64,000 nucleotides of DNA, from contig NC_018632.1 of the NCBI RefSeq assembly GCF_000172635.2, positions 1,798,001-1,862,000 of the forward strand. The letters are read 5' to 3'. The stretch comes from Alteromonas macleodii ATCC 27126 (GTDB lineage: Bacteria > Pseudomonadota > Gammaproteobacteria > Enterobacterales > Alteromonadaceae). Below the pieces are notes generated by a model that saw only the letters and a program-made list of their open reading frames with translations, did no database searches and was not told the DNA's origin. Shown here in pieces: positions 9,601 to 18,117 of the stretch. Position 1 is the stretch's first letter. Each line of letters opens with the position of its first letter. Made by a program: the position numbers and the translations under genes.

Positions 9601-10638
9601 AGCGAAGAGTGGAATTTAGATCAGCTTGATAAGCATTTGAAAATGCACTTTGCGGTAGTTAACGACAACGGTAATGATATTGCTAAAGGTGACGACCTGC
9701 ACGCGCTTAAACAACAGTGTGCAGGGCAGGTGAAACAAACCTTTGAGAAAGCCGCAACACCGGAGTTAGAGCGAAATAACATAGAACAATGGGATTTCGA
9801 AAGCTTGCCAGAAACCTTCGTGCAGAAAGTAGGCGGGTTTGAAGTTCAGGCGTTTCCGGCTCTGGTGCAAAAGGGTGATAAGGTAGATATTGCGTTAATT
9901 GAGGAGGCGGATAAAGCCCAAGTGCTGCATAAGCAGGGCGTGAATGTCTTGATTAAAAACGCGATGCCGTCGCCGCTTAATTATTTGCAAAGCAAATTAC
10001 CGAATAAAGCCAAACTGGGTTTGTATTTCAATCCATTTGGACAAGTGAAAGCGCTAATTGATGATTGTATTTTTGCGGGTATCGACGCCATCGTCAGTGA
10101 TTACTGCAAAACCAATAACACCGACATTCGCAGCAAAGCCGATTTTGAAGCCTGTTTAGAGATTGCTCGTGCAAACATTAATGACAGAGTGTTAGAGATT
10201 GCCAAACAAGTGGAGCAGGGGCTTACCCTCGCGCACCAGTGCCAGAAGCAAATGAAAGGTAACGTGCCGCTGACGATGATAAATGCCTTAGGAGACTGTA
10301 AAGCCCACTTGGCATCGTTAGTTTTTCCTGGTTTTGTTTCTGAAATTGGCGAGAGCAGATTAGATGATTGGAATCGTTACATTAAAGGTTTAGCGCGTCG
10401 GCTAGAGAAGCTCCCCATTGATCCCAACAAAGACAGAATGCATCAGGTCACGGTAGAAAAGTCGATTAAAGAATGGGAAAAGGCGTGCAGCAAATACCCC
10501 ATAGGTAAAGTACCTCAAGCTCTTAATGATGTGCGCTGGATGATAGAAGAATTACGGGTTTCGTTGTTTGCGCAGCAGCTTGGTACGGCTTATCCCATTT
10601 CGGCTAAGCGTATCACTTTGCACCTCGCTGACTTTTAA
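6643..10638 (+). CDS. hrpA: ATP-dependent RNA helicase HrpA (DEAH box)
   Basis: Cytoplasmic 3'-5' RNA helicase of 1331 residues, close to the 1300 of E. coli HrpA. In E. coli it processes fimbrial mRNA and rescues collided ribosomes. Walker A GETGSGKTT is near residue 124, the DEAH box (DEAHERSLNIDFLLGYL) near 220, and the helicase motifs SAT and QRAGRCGR are intact. The long C-terminal HA2, OB-fold and HrpA-specific regions are complete, ending PISAKRITLHLADF. The start is TTG at 6643 with AGGA (6632-6635) 7 bases upstream; the nearby ATG at 6635 is in another frame. Monocistronic by position. Confidence 0.97.
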   Translation: MSSTLAIKPLYNKLDDCLSADKFRLKRRITQLAQKVNDKSGVEGKGAEKKAANPKVSKRNSAVSEESLKAQFEKLEGDIDASVEKRNWRKDNLPKVEYPPLPVSDKKEDIKEAIANNQVVIVAGETGSGKTTQLPKICLELGRGVNGMIAHTQPRRLAARSVATRIAEELNTPLGEKVGFKIRFSDQVSERSYVKLMTDGMLLAEMQQDRFLNQYDTIIIDEAHERSLNIDFLLGYLRQLLDKRPDLKLIITSATIDPERFSKHFNNAPIIEVSGRTYPVEIRYHAPEDNDDDIDQSDAIVNAVDELMREAPGDILVFLSGEREIRDTQDALSKQHYRNTEIVPLYARLSAAEQNRIFQFHSGRRIVLATNVAETSLTVPGIKYVIDPGFARISRYSARSKVQRLPIEPISQASANQRAGRCGRVSDGICIRLYSEDDYLGRPEFTDPEILRTNLASVILQMLALGLGDIAAFPFVQPPDNRNINDGFRLLEEIQAIAKGKDNRKTKQSGKMQLTPLGRQVARLPIDPRYARMVIEAERTNALSEVMVIAAGLSIQDPRERPQEKRQQADEKHSEYHDKDSDFISLYNLWVAFREQQNALSQNQLRKWCKQNFINYLRMREWQDIVSQLKKSIAELGFGISKQEADYQAIHQAIASGLLSHMGFKDKEREYMGSRNSRFLIFPGSGLSKSQPKWVMAAELVETSKLFARMVAKIDPTWVEPLAEHVVQRSYSEPHWSKKRGAVIAFEKVTLFGLPIVMKRAKVYSLIDPPICHELFIREALVEGNTKLNYSFLQENQALLEQADEFEQKTRRRDLIVDDEELVSFYAKRIPVEANNDAAFKKWFKQHGSNDSLTFKEEDVYRQQPGQSVANAFPDVWRQGNITLPLRYNFEPNAEDDGVTVVIPLPVLNQVDNIGFDWLVPGLRHDLIVGLIKTLPKRLRRNFVPAPNFAEACLADISETDKNNRPVPLLEAVTDKLRKMTGVIIESEEWNLDQLDKHLKMHFAVVNDNGNDIAKGDDLHALKQQCAGQVKQTFEKAATPELERNNIEQWDFESLPETFVQKVGGFEVQAFPALVQKGDKVDIALIEEADKAQVLHKQGVNVLIKNAMPSPLNYLQSKLPNKAKLGLYFNPFGQVKALIDDCIFAGIDAIVSDYCKTNNTDIRSKADFEACLEIARANINDRVLEIAKQVEQGLTLAHQCQKQMKGNVPLTMINALGDCKAHLASLVFPGFVSEIGESRLDDWNRYIKGLARRLEKLPIDPNKDRMHQVTVEKSIKEWEKACSKYPIGKVPQALNDVRWMIEELRVSLFAQQLGTAYPISAKRITLHLADF

Positions 10639-10819
10639 AAAAGGGCGTTAGGTGTAAGGTAGCATCAATGAGCTAGGCTAGGGCATGCGGGCACATATTT
10701 GTTATCGCAAACAAAACAGCGGGCAGAAACGGCTGAGTCGCTGATTTAAGTGGGAAGGTAGTCGAAATTAGACCAAAGTACACTTTTAATAATTGTTGAA
10801 TAAATATTATACAGTTCGA

Positions 10820-10848
10820 TTGACAAGTTACCGGCATCGCCCTATAAC
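10820..10848 (+). promoter_or_regulatory. Sigma70 promoter for the PilZ gene
   Basis: TTGACA (10820-10825) and TATAAC (10843-10848) separated by exactly 17 bases. It lies 47 bp before the PilZ start codon, which has a good AGGAGA ribosome-binding site. Confidence 0.75.
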
Positions 10849-10895
10849 ATCAGATGTAGTCGTCAGCGTAACGCTAAAAATCAGGAGAAGTAGAC

Positions 10896-11198
10896 ATGTT
10901 GGGATACGACGATAAGCGAAATTTTTTCAGGATGATGGTAAATTCGCCTTGTCAGTTGCAAATTACTGATGATGAGTCGAGCCGCACCATGCAGGCAATG
11001 TGTAGAGATATCAGTGCTACAGGTATGTCTTTGGAAGTCGATGAACCCTCAATTGAGGTGGGTACACAAGTGAGTGTTGCAATAGAGTCATCTAGTTCGC
11101 AAATCCCATCTTTGGCAGCATTAGCGACTGTTGTGCGCTGTGAACCTGAATCCGAGTCAAGCTGCATTATAGGCGTCGAAATTTCTCAGATGAAATAG
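10896..11198 (+). CDS. Single-domain PilZ protein
   Basis: Small cytoplasmic protein of 100 residues made almost only of a PilZ domain, the common c-di-GMP receptor fold. Both ligand motifs are visible: R-x3-R in DKRNFFRM near residues 6-13 and D/N-x-S-x2-G in DISATGMSLEV near residues 38-48. It probably binds c-di-GMP and acts on a partner. The window also encodes an EAL protein and a degenerate GGDEF protein, but neither is adjacent. The start follows AGGAGAAG at about 5 bases, and a consensus promoter lies just upstream. Target unknown. Confidence 0.85.
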   Translation: MLGYDDKRNFFRMMVNSPCQLQITDDESSRTMQAMCRDISATGMSLEVDEPSIEVGTQVSVAIESSSSQIPSLAALATVVRCEPESESSCIIGVEISQMK

Positions 11199-11476
11199 TC
11201 TAATCTAACGTGTTAGGGCGGGGTAAAAGCTTCGCCTTTTCGTGTCTAACTAAAAAACACAAAGCGTCAGGGTCTACAGCAATAACGTACTCGCGGTGTT
11301 GCTTCTTTCTTTACACTCCTATGTTGACCAGCCCGTTGTGGTTTGAAAACAGTCTTTCAGCTTTCATATACTAAACCGAATAGGCCGTTCAGTTTTTTCT
11401 ATTTTAACTCTCAGTCTTAATTGCCAATAATTCTCATTAACGCGAAAGCAAACTGATTTAATATTTTGAGAGAGCG

Positions 11477-11740
11477 ATGAATATGAAAAAGACGATGACC
11501 TTTGCAGTGATGCACTTTTCAGTGGCCTTTACGGTTGCCTACTTACTGACAGGAAGTGTGGTAGTAGGCGGTGCTGTAGCGTTGGTTGAGCCAGCCATTA
11601 ATACCGTGGCGTTTTATTTTCACGAGATGGTGTGGAAGAAAGTTGAAGAAAAAGAGGGTGTTGTTAAGGAACAATCAGATGACAGTTCACAACAGTTATC
11701 AAGTAGCTTTTCTAACAATGAGATAACCTTTGCATCTTAA
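11477..11740 (+). CDS. DUF2061 small membrane protein
   Basis: 87 residues. The first 60 match the DUF2061 family: a positively charged start (MNMKKTMTF), two hydrophobic stretches (VMHFSVAFTVAYLLTG and VVVGGAVALVEPAINTVAFYF) and a typical FHEMVWKKVEE ending to the conserved part. The C-terminal 27 residues are polar and family-external (Ser/Gln rich). Function of the family is not known. Alone between the PilZ gene and a bidirectional terminator. Confidence 0.8.
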   Translation: MNMKKTMTFAVMHFSVAFTVAYLLTGSVVVGGAVALVEPAINTVAFYFHEMVWKKVEEKEGVVKEQSDDSSQQLSSSFSNNEITFAS

Positions 11741-11803
11741 GGGAATGGATTTACCTTCGTAAGCTTTTCGCACAACGTAATGTTAGCTCAATAGATTTCG
11801 TTA

Positions 11804-11835
11804 AGCGCCCTATACATCAACAAGGGCGCTTTTTT
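11804..11835. terminator. Bidirectional terminator between DUF2061 gene and rlmI
   Basis: AGCGCCC (11804-11810) and GGGCGCT (11824-11830) form a stem with a 13-base loop, followed by TTTTTT. It sits between two convergent genes; it serves the plus strand best. Confidence 0.75.
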
Positions 11836-11840
11836 AATCG

Positions 11841-13034
11841 CTAGTCGTCGGTGACTTCACACACTAGACCTTTCAAGTAATAGCCTTCTGGATAGCTGCC
11901 AATGATAGGATGATCTGAGGCTTGATTAAGCCTTGCGATAATTTTGATAGTACGACCTGCATCAAGTGCAGCGTCTGCCACAACTTTCTGGAATAAATCT
12001 GCCGGCATAAGGCCAGAGCAGCTAAATGTAAGCAGCAGCCCACCAGATTTAACAGCATGTATGCCGTACATATTAATGTCTTTATAGCCGCGGGCAGCAC
12101 GGTTTAATGTTGCCTTGCTGTCGACAAACTTTGGCGGGTCGAGTATCACCATATCAAACTGTTTGCCCTGCTCGTGATACTCCCTGAGTGCCTTAAACAC
12201 GTCTTGGTTTACGTAATTGGCTTTGTTTTCGTCTAAACCATTGATGGCTACATGGTGCTTAGCCAAATCAAGAGCAGGCTGAGATACATCAACGTTAGTC
12301 ACTGACTTAGCACCGCCAGCAAGTGCGTAGCAAGAAAACGTACCTGTGTAGCTAAAACAGTTGAGTACGTCGGCATCTTTCGCGTAGTGTGCAGCCGCCG
12401 CGCGACTGTCTCGCTGATCAAGGTAAAAACCGGTTTTATGGCCGTTCTCGATATCAACCACTATGTTGATGCCGTTTTCTTTTACTGTAACTTGCATAGG
12501 TGGTTCACCATGCAGTACACCAGTTACAGGTTCTAAGCCTTCTTTCTTGCGCACGTCCACGTCGCTTCGCTCGTATATGTGTACATTAGGCATTAGCTTA
12601 GTAATTGCCCACACTATCTTATCTCTGTGTTTTTCGCCGCCCGCGCTCAAAAGCTGAAGTACTGCAACGTTGTCGTATAGGTCTATAGTGATCCCTGGAA
12701 GGCCATCACTTTCAGACGCTATCCAGCGAAACGCGTTGGTTTTGTTTGGGTCAAACAAGCGTTTGCGAAGGGCTAGTGCAGTTTCTAAACGGCGTAGGAA
12801 AAATCCGTTATCAATGCTTTCGTCTTTTTTGAATGTCCACATACGAACGCGAATTTTTGAATTTGGAGAGTAAGCGCCTCGCCCTAACCAGTCGCCTTCA
12901 GAGTCAAATACGTCTACCGTATCGCCAACTCGCGCGCGGCCCTTTAGTTCAGCCACAGCGCTTTCGAATACCCAAGGGTGTTTGCGGCGAAGTGATTTGT
13001 CTCTGGATGGCTGTAATATGACCTGTGCTGACAT
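11841..13034 (-). CDS. rlmI: 23S rRNA (cytosine-1962-C5)-methyltransferase RlmI
   Basis: SAM-dependent rRNA methyltransferase of 397 residues, the same length as E. coli RlmI (396). An N-terminal PUA-like domain ([24 protein letters not shown]) is followed by an RlmI-like linker with [14 protein letters not shown]. The Rossmann methyltransferase domain contains [22 protein letters not shown] (SAM binding), the DPPK motif ([19 protein letters not shown]) and [10 protein letters not shown] with the family cysteine. The start at [15 protein letters not shown] fits the family. It is transcribed against the DUF2061 gene and shares its terminator. Confidence 0.95.
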   Translation of the reverse strand: MSAQVILQPSRDKSLRRKHPWVFESAVAELKGRARVGDTVDVFDSEGDWLGRGAYSPNSKIRVRMWTFKKDESIDNGFFLRRLETALALRKRLFDPNKTNAFRWIASESDGLPGITIDLYDNVAVLQLLSAGGEKHRDKIVWAITKLMPNVHIYERSDVDVRKKEGLEPVTGVLHGEPPMQVTVKENGINIVVDIENGHKTGFYLDQRDSRAAAAHYAKDADVLNCFSYTGTFSCYALAGGAKSVTNVDVSQPALDLAKHHVAINGLDENKANYVNQDVFKALREYHEQGKQFDMVILDPPKFVDSKATLNRAARGYKDINMYGIHAVKSGGLLLTFSCSGLMPADLFQKVVADAALDAGRTIKIIARLNQASDHPIIGSYPEGYYLKGLVCEVTDD

Positions 13035-13140
13035 GAAGGCTCTCGTACTAATTTAATAAATGTGAAACAGAGTTAAGCGATTTTACTCGCTTATGAGAAT
13101 GGTCGCGATTATACGCAATTTCATAAGTTCTGTGTTAATA

Positions 13141-13205
13141 ATACCAATCTGCATAAATAATTACCCACTCAGCGAGAGTTAAAATGCTCTATCCGGACTG
13201 GTATA
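13141..13205. repeat. Short palindromic repeat element, copy A (65 bp)
   Basis: Begins ATACCAATCTGCATAAATAA, continues TTACCCACTCAGCGAG, and ends ATCCGGACTGGTAT. The ends are inverted repeats of each other (ATACCARTC... / ...GAYTGGTAT). The first 36 bases are nearly identical to the start of copy B at 21720. The middle is shorter than in B and the right arm is truncated. It lies between rlmI and the quinone oxidoreductase gene. Confidence 0.8.
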
Positions 13206-13291
13206 AACACAAAACAAACCCAAACTGATTGTTATTGATGTACGTAGACACATTACGATTAAAATTTTAAGACTAGGATTAGGTGCAAAGT

Positions 13292-14269
13292 ATGCGCTAT
13301 GTGGATTTTGAAAAGGGATGTACCCCAAGCGAGTTGGTTGTTAAGGAATGCGAAGGTTTATCGCTAACATCAGGAAAAGTAAAAGTAGAGGTCAAAGCAT
13401 TCGGTGTAAATCGAGCAGATACGTTGCAGCGTCAAGGCAACTATCCACCTCCGCCAGGGGAAAGTGAAATCCTCGGATTAGAGGTCGCTGGCGTCGTAAC
13501 GGAAGTTGCCCGTGATGTGAGTACCTTTAAAGAGGGAGATGAAGTATTTGGTTTGGTTGCAGGTGGCGGCTATGCCACTGAAGTCATTGTTAATCCAGCG
13601 CACTTAATGCCTATCCCTAAAAGTATGCCGTTTTTTGAAGCTGCGGGTTTGGCTGAAGTATTTCTTACGGCTTTTCAGTGCTTACGCACAATCGCGCATA
13701 TTAAACCGGCTGAACGGGCGTTAATTCATGGTGGTGCAAGTGGTGTGGGGTTGGCCGCCACTCAGCTATGTCGATATTGGGGCGTACATAGTGCCGTAAC
13801 AGCGTCAAGCCAAGATAAGCTTACCCTTTGTGAAAACAATGGTGCAGAACACCTTATTAACTACAAAAAGCAGCAGTTTGAAGACGTTCTTAAAAAAGTG
13901 TGGCCTGAAGGGGTTAATATGGTGCTTGATATGGTAGGTGGCGACTACTTAAATCGAAACCTCAAAATACTAAAGCAAGATGGAAAAGTGGTTTATTTAG
14001 CTATGCTCGCAGGACGTTACGCCGACAACCTCGACATGGCAATGCTGTTAGGTAAAAGAGCCTCGATTATTGGAACTACACTGAGAAACCGGAGTGACGA
14101 GTATAAAGCGGACTTGATACGTGACTTTTCCAACGTATGTTTGCCCGCTTTTGAAAATAAAGAGCTAAATGTAAACATCGATACCCATTACAGCATTGAT
14201 GATATCGACAAGCCTCATGCGCGATTGGAAAACAACGACACACAGGGCAAGTTGGTGCTTTCGTGGTAA
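13292..14269 (+). CDS. Zinc-free NAD(P)H quinone oxidoreductase, PIG3 type
   Basis: Medium-chain dehydrogenase/reductase of 325 residues. It has the GroES-like N-domain (GVNRADTLQRQGNYPPPPGESEILGLEVAGVV, typical of the PIG3 quinone oxidoreductases) and the Rossmann motif GGASGVGLAATQL, followed by VTASSQDKL for NADPH discrimination. Zinc ligands of alcohol dehydrogenases are absent. Likely reduces quinones or similar electrophiles in the cytosol. I chose ATG 13292, preceded by ATTAGG at 8 bases; an in-frame GTG at 13283 would add three residues. Convergent with rnhA across a nested hairpin. Confidence 0.88.
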   Translation: MRYVDFEKGCTPSELVVKECEGLSLTSGKVKVEVKAFGVNRADTLQRQGNYPPPPGESEILGLEVAGVVTEVARDVSTFKEGDEVFGLVAGGGYATEVIVNPAHLMPIPKSMPFFEAAGLAEVFLTAFQCLRTIAHIKPAERALIHGGASGVGLAATQLCRYWGVHSAVTASSQDKLTLCENNGAEHLINYKKQQFEDVLKKVWPEGVNMVLDMVGGDYLNRNLKILKQDGKVVYLAMLAGRYADNLDMAMLLGKRASIIGTTLRNRSDEYKADLIRDFSNVCLPAFENKELNVNIDTHYSIDDIDKPHARLENNDTQGKLVLSW

Positions 14270-14328
14270 GCGTCTTTGATAAAAGCTATCGGTGAGAGCT
14301 TTTAGTAATGCTCGTAGTAAAGACGCTT
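14268..14328. terminator. Nested double hairpin between convergent genes
   Basis: Outer arms AAGCGTCTTT (14268-14277) and AAAGACGCTT (14319-14328) match perfectly over 10 bp. Inside them TAAAAGCT (14280-14287) pairs with AGCTTTTA (14297-14304). It lies between the quinone oxidoreductase stop and the rnhA stop, so probably helps end both transcripts; T tracts are short. Confidence 0.55.
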
Positions 14329-14340
14329 CGCTGAGGTATA

Positions 14341-14811
14341 CTACTTTCCAACAAAGCCTTCATCAGGCTTTGTTGGGTTTGCCTCTGCAGCACCGCGTGC
14401 AAGATCATCACAGCGCTCGTTTTCAGGGTGACCCGAATGGCCTTTCACCCAATGCCAGTTTATCTTGTGCTTTTTTACCGCTTCATCTAAACGTTGCCAC
14501 AAATCTGCATTCTTTACTGGCTTCTTGTCAGCCGTGCGCCAACCATTTTTGCGCCAGTTATGGATCCACTGATTAATGCCGTTTTTTACGTACTGACTGT
14601 CGGTGGTTAATTCGACGTTGCACGGTTCGTTTAGGCTATTAAGTGCTTCGATAGGGGCTAAGAGTTCCATGCGATTGTTAGTGGTGTGGGCAAAGCCATC
14701 GCTCAACTCTTTTCTGTGTTGCTTATAAATTAACACAGCGCCGTACCCGCCCGGCCCTGGATTACCCAAGCACGAGCCGTCGGTGTATATATGAATGGTC
14801 TTTTGAGCCAC
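14341..14811 (-). CDS. rnhA: Ribonuclease HI
   Basis: Cleaves the RNA strand of RNA-DNA hybrids. 156 residues (E. coli 155). All four acidic catalytic residues are in their motifs: D in [16 protein letters not shown] in [12 protein letters not shown] in [12 protein letters not shown] and D in [10 protein letters not shown]; the catalytic His lies in [10 protein letters not shown]. The basic handle region ([20 protein letters not shown]) is present. It is divergent from dnaQ across 111 bp, the same arrangement as in many gammaproteobacteria. Confidence 0.98.
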   Translation of the reverse strand: MAQKTIHIYTDGSCLGNPGPGGYGAVLIYKQHRKELSDGFAHTTNNRMELLAPIEALNSLNEPCNVELTTDSQYVKNGINQWIHNWRKNGWRTADKKPVKNADLWQRLDEAVKKHKINWHWVKGHSGHPENERCDDLARGAAEANPTKPDEGFVGK

Positions 14812-14922
14812 AGCGTTTCCTTTGATTTAACTAGCGTAATTTATCGTATCTTTTCCCTTAGCGGATTGCGAAGGGATTGATATACTATCAAAAAATGAAA
14901 GTGCAATTATAGTAGAGGTTCC

Positions 14923-15642
14923 ATGCGCCAAATTGTTCTCGATACTGAAACCACAGGTATTGACCCCAAAGAAGGCCACCGCATTATCGAAATAGGGTGT
15001 GTTGAAGTGGTTAACCGCCGTTTGACGGGGAATCACTTTCACGTTTACATCAACCCAGGCCGTCACATTGAACAAGAGGCAATTGAAGTCCACGGTATAA
15101 CCAATGAATTTCTTGCCGACAAGCCTACATTTTCTCAAGTGGCTCAGGAGTTTGTGAGCTTTATCAAAGGGGCACAGTTAGTCATTCACAACGCGCCCTT
15201 CGACGTTGGGTTTATGGATCACGAGTTTGGCATGGAAGCGTCTACCAAAGGCGTTATTACTAACCAAATTTGCGATGTTCTCGATACACTTACTCTTGCT
15301 CGCCAAATGCACCCAGGCCAAAAGAACAACCTCGATGCCTTGTGTAAGCGTTATGGTATAGACAACAGTCATCGAACTCTTCACGGCGCTTTGCTGGATG
15401 CGGAAATTCTGGCAGATGTTTACCTGTTAATGACCGGTGGGCAGACCAAACTTAAACTAGCATCTAGCTCTGGCAGTGATGCCGATTCCACCGCGATACG
15501 AAGAGTTAAGCGAAGCGCAAATAAATTAAAGGTTATTAAAGCTACCGCCGATGAAATAACACAGCACGAGGCTCGCTTGGACATAGTGGAAAAAGCGGGT
15601 GGCAAATGCTTATGGCGTCCTCAGCCTGAAGAGGTGTCTTAG
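14923..15642 (+). CDS. dnaQ: DNA polymerase III epsilon subunit (3'-5' proofreading exonuclease)
   Basis: Proofreading subunit of the replicative polymerase, 239 residues. DEDDh exonuclease motifs are complete: ExoI LDTETTGIDPKEGHRIIEIG near residue 6, ExoII VIHNAPFDVGFMDHEF near 87, ExoIII HRTLHGALLDAEILADVYLLMTGGQ near 147. The C-terminal tail, which binds the alpha subunit, is present. Start ATG 14923 follows AGAGG at 5 bases. Confidence 0.98.
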   Translation: MRQIVLDTETTGIDPKEGHRIIEIGCVEVVNRRLTGNHFHVYINPGRHIEQEAIEVHGITNEFLADKPTFSQVAQEFVSFIKGAQLVIHNAPFDVGFMDHEFGMEASTKGVITNQICDVLDTLTLARQMHPGQKNNLDALCKRYGIDNSHRTLHGALLDAEILADVYLLMTGGQTKLKLASSSGSDADSTAIRRVKRSANKLKVIKATADEITQHEARLDIVEKAGGKCLWRPQPEEVS

Positions 15643-15678
15643 CAAAACATAATCAAATAGAAATAAAGTAGCCAAACA

Positions 15679-17187
15679 ATGCAGGAGCAGCGTAGCGTGA
15701 GAGTGTGGTTTTATTGGGTAATTCTTTTATCATTGTTTATACACTTAACCGCTGGCGCTCAGTCGCAAGAGGACGAGCGCGATGCTGCAAGGCAGCTAGC
15801 AGATAGTGCTGTACAAAATGCTCAATCAAGCAACGCAACAATAGATACATCTCCTCTTACAGAGCTTGGTGATGAATACACCAACTCCATTCAACTGTTA
15901 CAAAACCGCTTTCGCGTTGACTATAACGTTAAAGAAATCACCATGGTTTTCTTTAGGGAGTACGGTTCTGCCCCTGTAGTGCTGGTTAGACCCGATGGTT
16001 CAAAGCTATTTCAAGGGCGCGTCGACGAAGAAAAGGTGCAGTGGTACGACGCTGATACCTTTGACATGATCACCATCAAAGATCCTGTGCCTGGGCCTTG
16101 GCAAGCTGTAGGTCAAGTATTACCGGAAAGCCGTGTAATGGTTTTGTCTAATGTTGAACTTCATGCTGAGCCGTTACCAAATGTGCTGTTTGCCGGCGAA
16201 ATACTTAAATCCACAGCCTATTTAACCAACAACGGCAAGCCTATAGAAAACAAACAGTTCAGAGATGTCGTTGATTTAGAAATTGAGTTTAAGAGTACCA
16301 ATAACCCTAACTACGGCAACTTTGGTACAAATGACCAGCGCATAGCGACATTTAAAGACGATGGGCGAGGGATGGATGAGCGACCAGGAGATGGCGTTTT
16401 TACTGGCCAGTTCAACTTGAAAATACCGGCTGGTGAATGGAAGCCTATTTTTCGCGTAAGCACACCAATGTACACCCGCGAGCAAATAGGCGAACTTATC
16501 GTCTTACATGAAAATCCCGTGTCTATTGATGTTGAAATGGATGGAGGCGGAGAGGGATATCATAAAATTATCATTGATGTAGACCGTGAATTAGTCGACA
16601 TCGAGTCACTGTTAGTCGATGGCAAAGTGAAGTTTCCTAATTCCGATATGCAGAATTTTTCGCTAACAGAAGGCGGTGTGGATCCTCGAGAGCACTTAAT
16701 TGTCGCCTACGAAGAAGGAATTTTTAGGGTAAAACTCACTGCTTACGGCACGACAATGGATGGGCGCGATTTTATATTAGATGTCCCTGAATATAGTTTT
16801 GTGGCAGAGGGACCTGCCGAGCCTGAGGTTGAAGACCCTTTAATCAATGGAAAAGATCCTATCGTTGATGGCAGTGCACCCTCAATAACGCAACCTGAAG
16901 TGCCACAAGACGATATGCAGCCAAATTCGGTAGAAGATGAAATGGATGATGGGACGCTAACCCTCATTCTGGTGGCCGTAAATGGGTCTATAGTGCTCAT
17001 CGGAGTAATCGCTGCTGCTGTAATTATTATTATGCGAAAAAAGGCGTCTGCGCCTAAGCAAGCAAATAGTACTGCAAAGCCATCCGGAGAAACCACCGAT
17101 GCTGACCTTACTATGGAATCTGAACCTAAGGGGTTTAAAAAACTGTTAGGGCTATTCAAAAAGCGTGAAAAAGCTGAAAAGGAATAG
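15679..17187 (+). CDS. Conserved signal-anchored protein, probably TIGR03503 family
   Basis: 502 residues. An N-terminal signal peptide (FYWVILLSLFIHLTAGAQSQ) is followed by an extracytoplasmic region of about 400 residues and a C-terminal membrane segment (LTLILVAVNGSIVLIGVIAA) with a basic cytoplasmic tail rich in Lys. The soluble part contains a beta-rich segment (ELHAEPLPNVLFAGEILKS... GDGVFTGQFNLKIPAGEW) that may be Ig-like. I recall a conserved family, TIGR03503, in Alteromonas, Shewanella and Vibrio next to dnaQ that fits in length and place; this assignment is from memory. It begins 36 bp after dnaQ. Function unknown. Confidence 0.7.
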   Translation: MQEQRSVRVWFYWVILLSLFIHLTAGAQSQEDERDAARQLADSAVQNAQSSNATIDTSPLTELGDEYTNSIQLLQNRFRVDYNVKEITMVFFREYGSAPVVLVRPDGSKLFQGRVDEEKVQWYDADTFDMITIKDPVPGPWQAVGQVLPESRVMVLSNVELHAEPLPNVLFAGEILKSTAYLTNNGKPIENKQFRDVVDLEIEFKSTNNPNYGNFGTNDQRIATFKDDGRGMDERPGDGVFTGQFNLKIPAGEWKPIFRVSTPMYTREQIGELIVLHENPVSIDVEMDGGGEGYHKIIIDVDRELVDIESLLVDGKVKFPNSDMQNFSLTEGGVDPREHLIVAYEEGIFRVKLTAYGTTMDGRDFILDVPEYSFVAEGPAEPEVEDPLINGKDPIVDGSAPSITQPEVPQDDMQPNSVEDEMDDGTLTLILVAVNGSIVLIGVIAAAVIIIMRKKASAPKQANSTAKPSGETTDADLTMESEPKGFKKLLGLFKKREKAEKE

Positions 17188-17308
17188 CAGGGAGACCAGC
17201 GCTTCAGTTTAAGGCGTCGCTAATTTGTTCAGTTTGAATTTTATTTCGACATAATGCCTATTTAACAGGCAAACAAACCGCAGATGACAATTTTATTAAT
17301 AAAAAGCG

Positions 17309-17346
17309 TTGACTCCACATAGGGGAATACGTATTATCTGCGCCGC
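17309..17346 (+). promoter_or_regulatory. Promoter of the tRNA-Asp operon
   Basis: TTGACT (17309-17314), 17-base spacer, TATTAT (17332-17337), then a GC-rich discriminator CTGCGCCGC typical of stable-RNA promoters under stringent control. It is about 57 bp upstream of the first tRNA. Confidence 0.8.
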
Positions 17347-17402
17347 AGTCAGGGGACAGGGCAACAACAGCCAAGTCAACTCACTGATAACATTGAAGAT
17401 GT

Positions 17403-17478
17403 GGAGCGGTAGTTCAGTTGGTTAGAATACCGCCTGTCACGCCGGGGGTCGCGGGTTCGAGTCCCGTCCGCTCCGCCA
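17403..17478 (+). tRNA. tRNA-Asp(GTC), copy 1, with one-base deletion in anticodon stem
   Basis: Same sequence as the three downstream copies (acceptor GGAGCGG/CCGCTCC, T loop TTCGAGT, encoded CCA, anticodon GTC) except that ACCGGCCTG reads ACCGCCTG, giving 76 instead of 77 bases. With the loop CTGTCAC kept, the 5' stem strand becomes ACCGC against GCCGG, which breaks two of five pairs. It is either a defective gene or a sequence error. Confidence 0.85.
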
Positions 17479-17508
17479 CTCTTTCAATGGTATAACTAAA
17501 AGGTCTTC

Positions 17509-17585
17509 GGAGCGGTAGTTCAGTTGGTTAGAATACCGGCCTGTCACGCCGGGGGTCGCGGGTTCGAGTCCCGTCCGCTCCGCCA
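17509..17585 (+). tRNA. tRNA-Asp(GTC), copy 2
   Basis: 77 bases, full cloverleaf: acceptor GGAGCGG/CCGCTCC, D arm GTTC...GAAT, anticodon stem CCGGC/GCCGG with loop CTGTCAC (anticodon GTC), T arm GCGGG/CCCGT, discriminator G and encoded CCA. Confidence 0.97.
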
Positions 17586-17615
17586 TTTAGTTATACAGCG
17601 CAATCTCGATTATGT

Positions 17616-17692
17616 GGAGCGGTAGTTCAGTTGGTTAGAATACCGGCCTGTCACGCCGGGGGTCGCGGGTTCGAGTCCCGTCCGCTCCGCCA
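17616..17692 (+). tRNA. tRNA-Asp(GTC), copy 3
   Basis: 77 bases, identical to copy 2, CCA encoded. Separated from copy 2 by 30 bp of unrelated spacer. Confidence 0.97.
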
Positions 17693-17723
17693 TTAATCGA
17701 ATAAAGCGCGCTTCCCATTATGC

Positions 17724-17800
17724 GGAGCGGTAGTTCAGTTGGTTAGAATACCGGCCTGTCACGCCGGGGGTCGCGGGTTCGAGTCCCGTCCGCTCCGCCA
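17724..17800 (+). tRNA. tRNA-Asp(GTC), copy 4
   Basis: 77 bases, identical to copies 2 and 3, CCA encoded. Last gene of the operon; no clear T-tract terminator follows. Confidence 0.97.
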
Positions 17801-18117
17801 TTAATGATAAGCTTTTCTTCTTAGATAATTCCCCCTTCTGGGGACACTCAAAAAGTTCTTTCTCACTCTGCAGTTAAAATTGCTGTTCTCGCAATCGCAC
17901 TTTATTTATTCTTACCCTCTTGTCAGTTAGCCATTCAAGAAATTGCTCCGTTTCCCAATTGCACAATGTGACATTAGAAACATTATTCCTCTTCGATTAA
18001 TAGTCTTCTATAAAGTAAAAAAACACCCAACAAACAGTAACATGCCCTAAAGTCGTAGTGTCTTTTTTTTAATTTGTACTAAAGTTAGGTCGTTCACGCT
18101 AAAAAAACACGGAAATT
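17801..18117. other. Intergenic region, nothing recognised
   Basis: 317 bp, AT-rich, between the tRNA-Asp array and the EAL gene. A small CCCC-CTTCT-GGGG hairpin lies near 17830 without a T tract; a run of nine T is near 18063. No gene or clear promoter could be supported. Confidence 0.4.

Noticed and set aside
14292..14576. Open frame on the plus strand over rnhA
   Set aside because: rnhA on the other strand has all catalytic residues; the plus frame has no ribosome-binding site or recognisable domain.
17820..17840. CCCC-CTTCT-GGGG hairpin after the tRNA array as terminator
   Set aside because: Only four base pairs and no T tract follow it.
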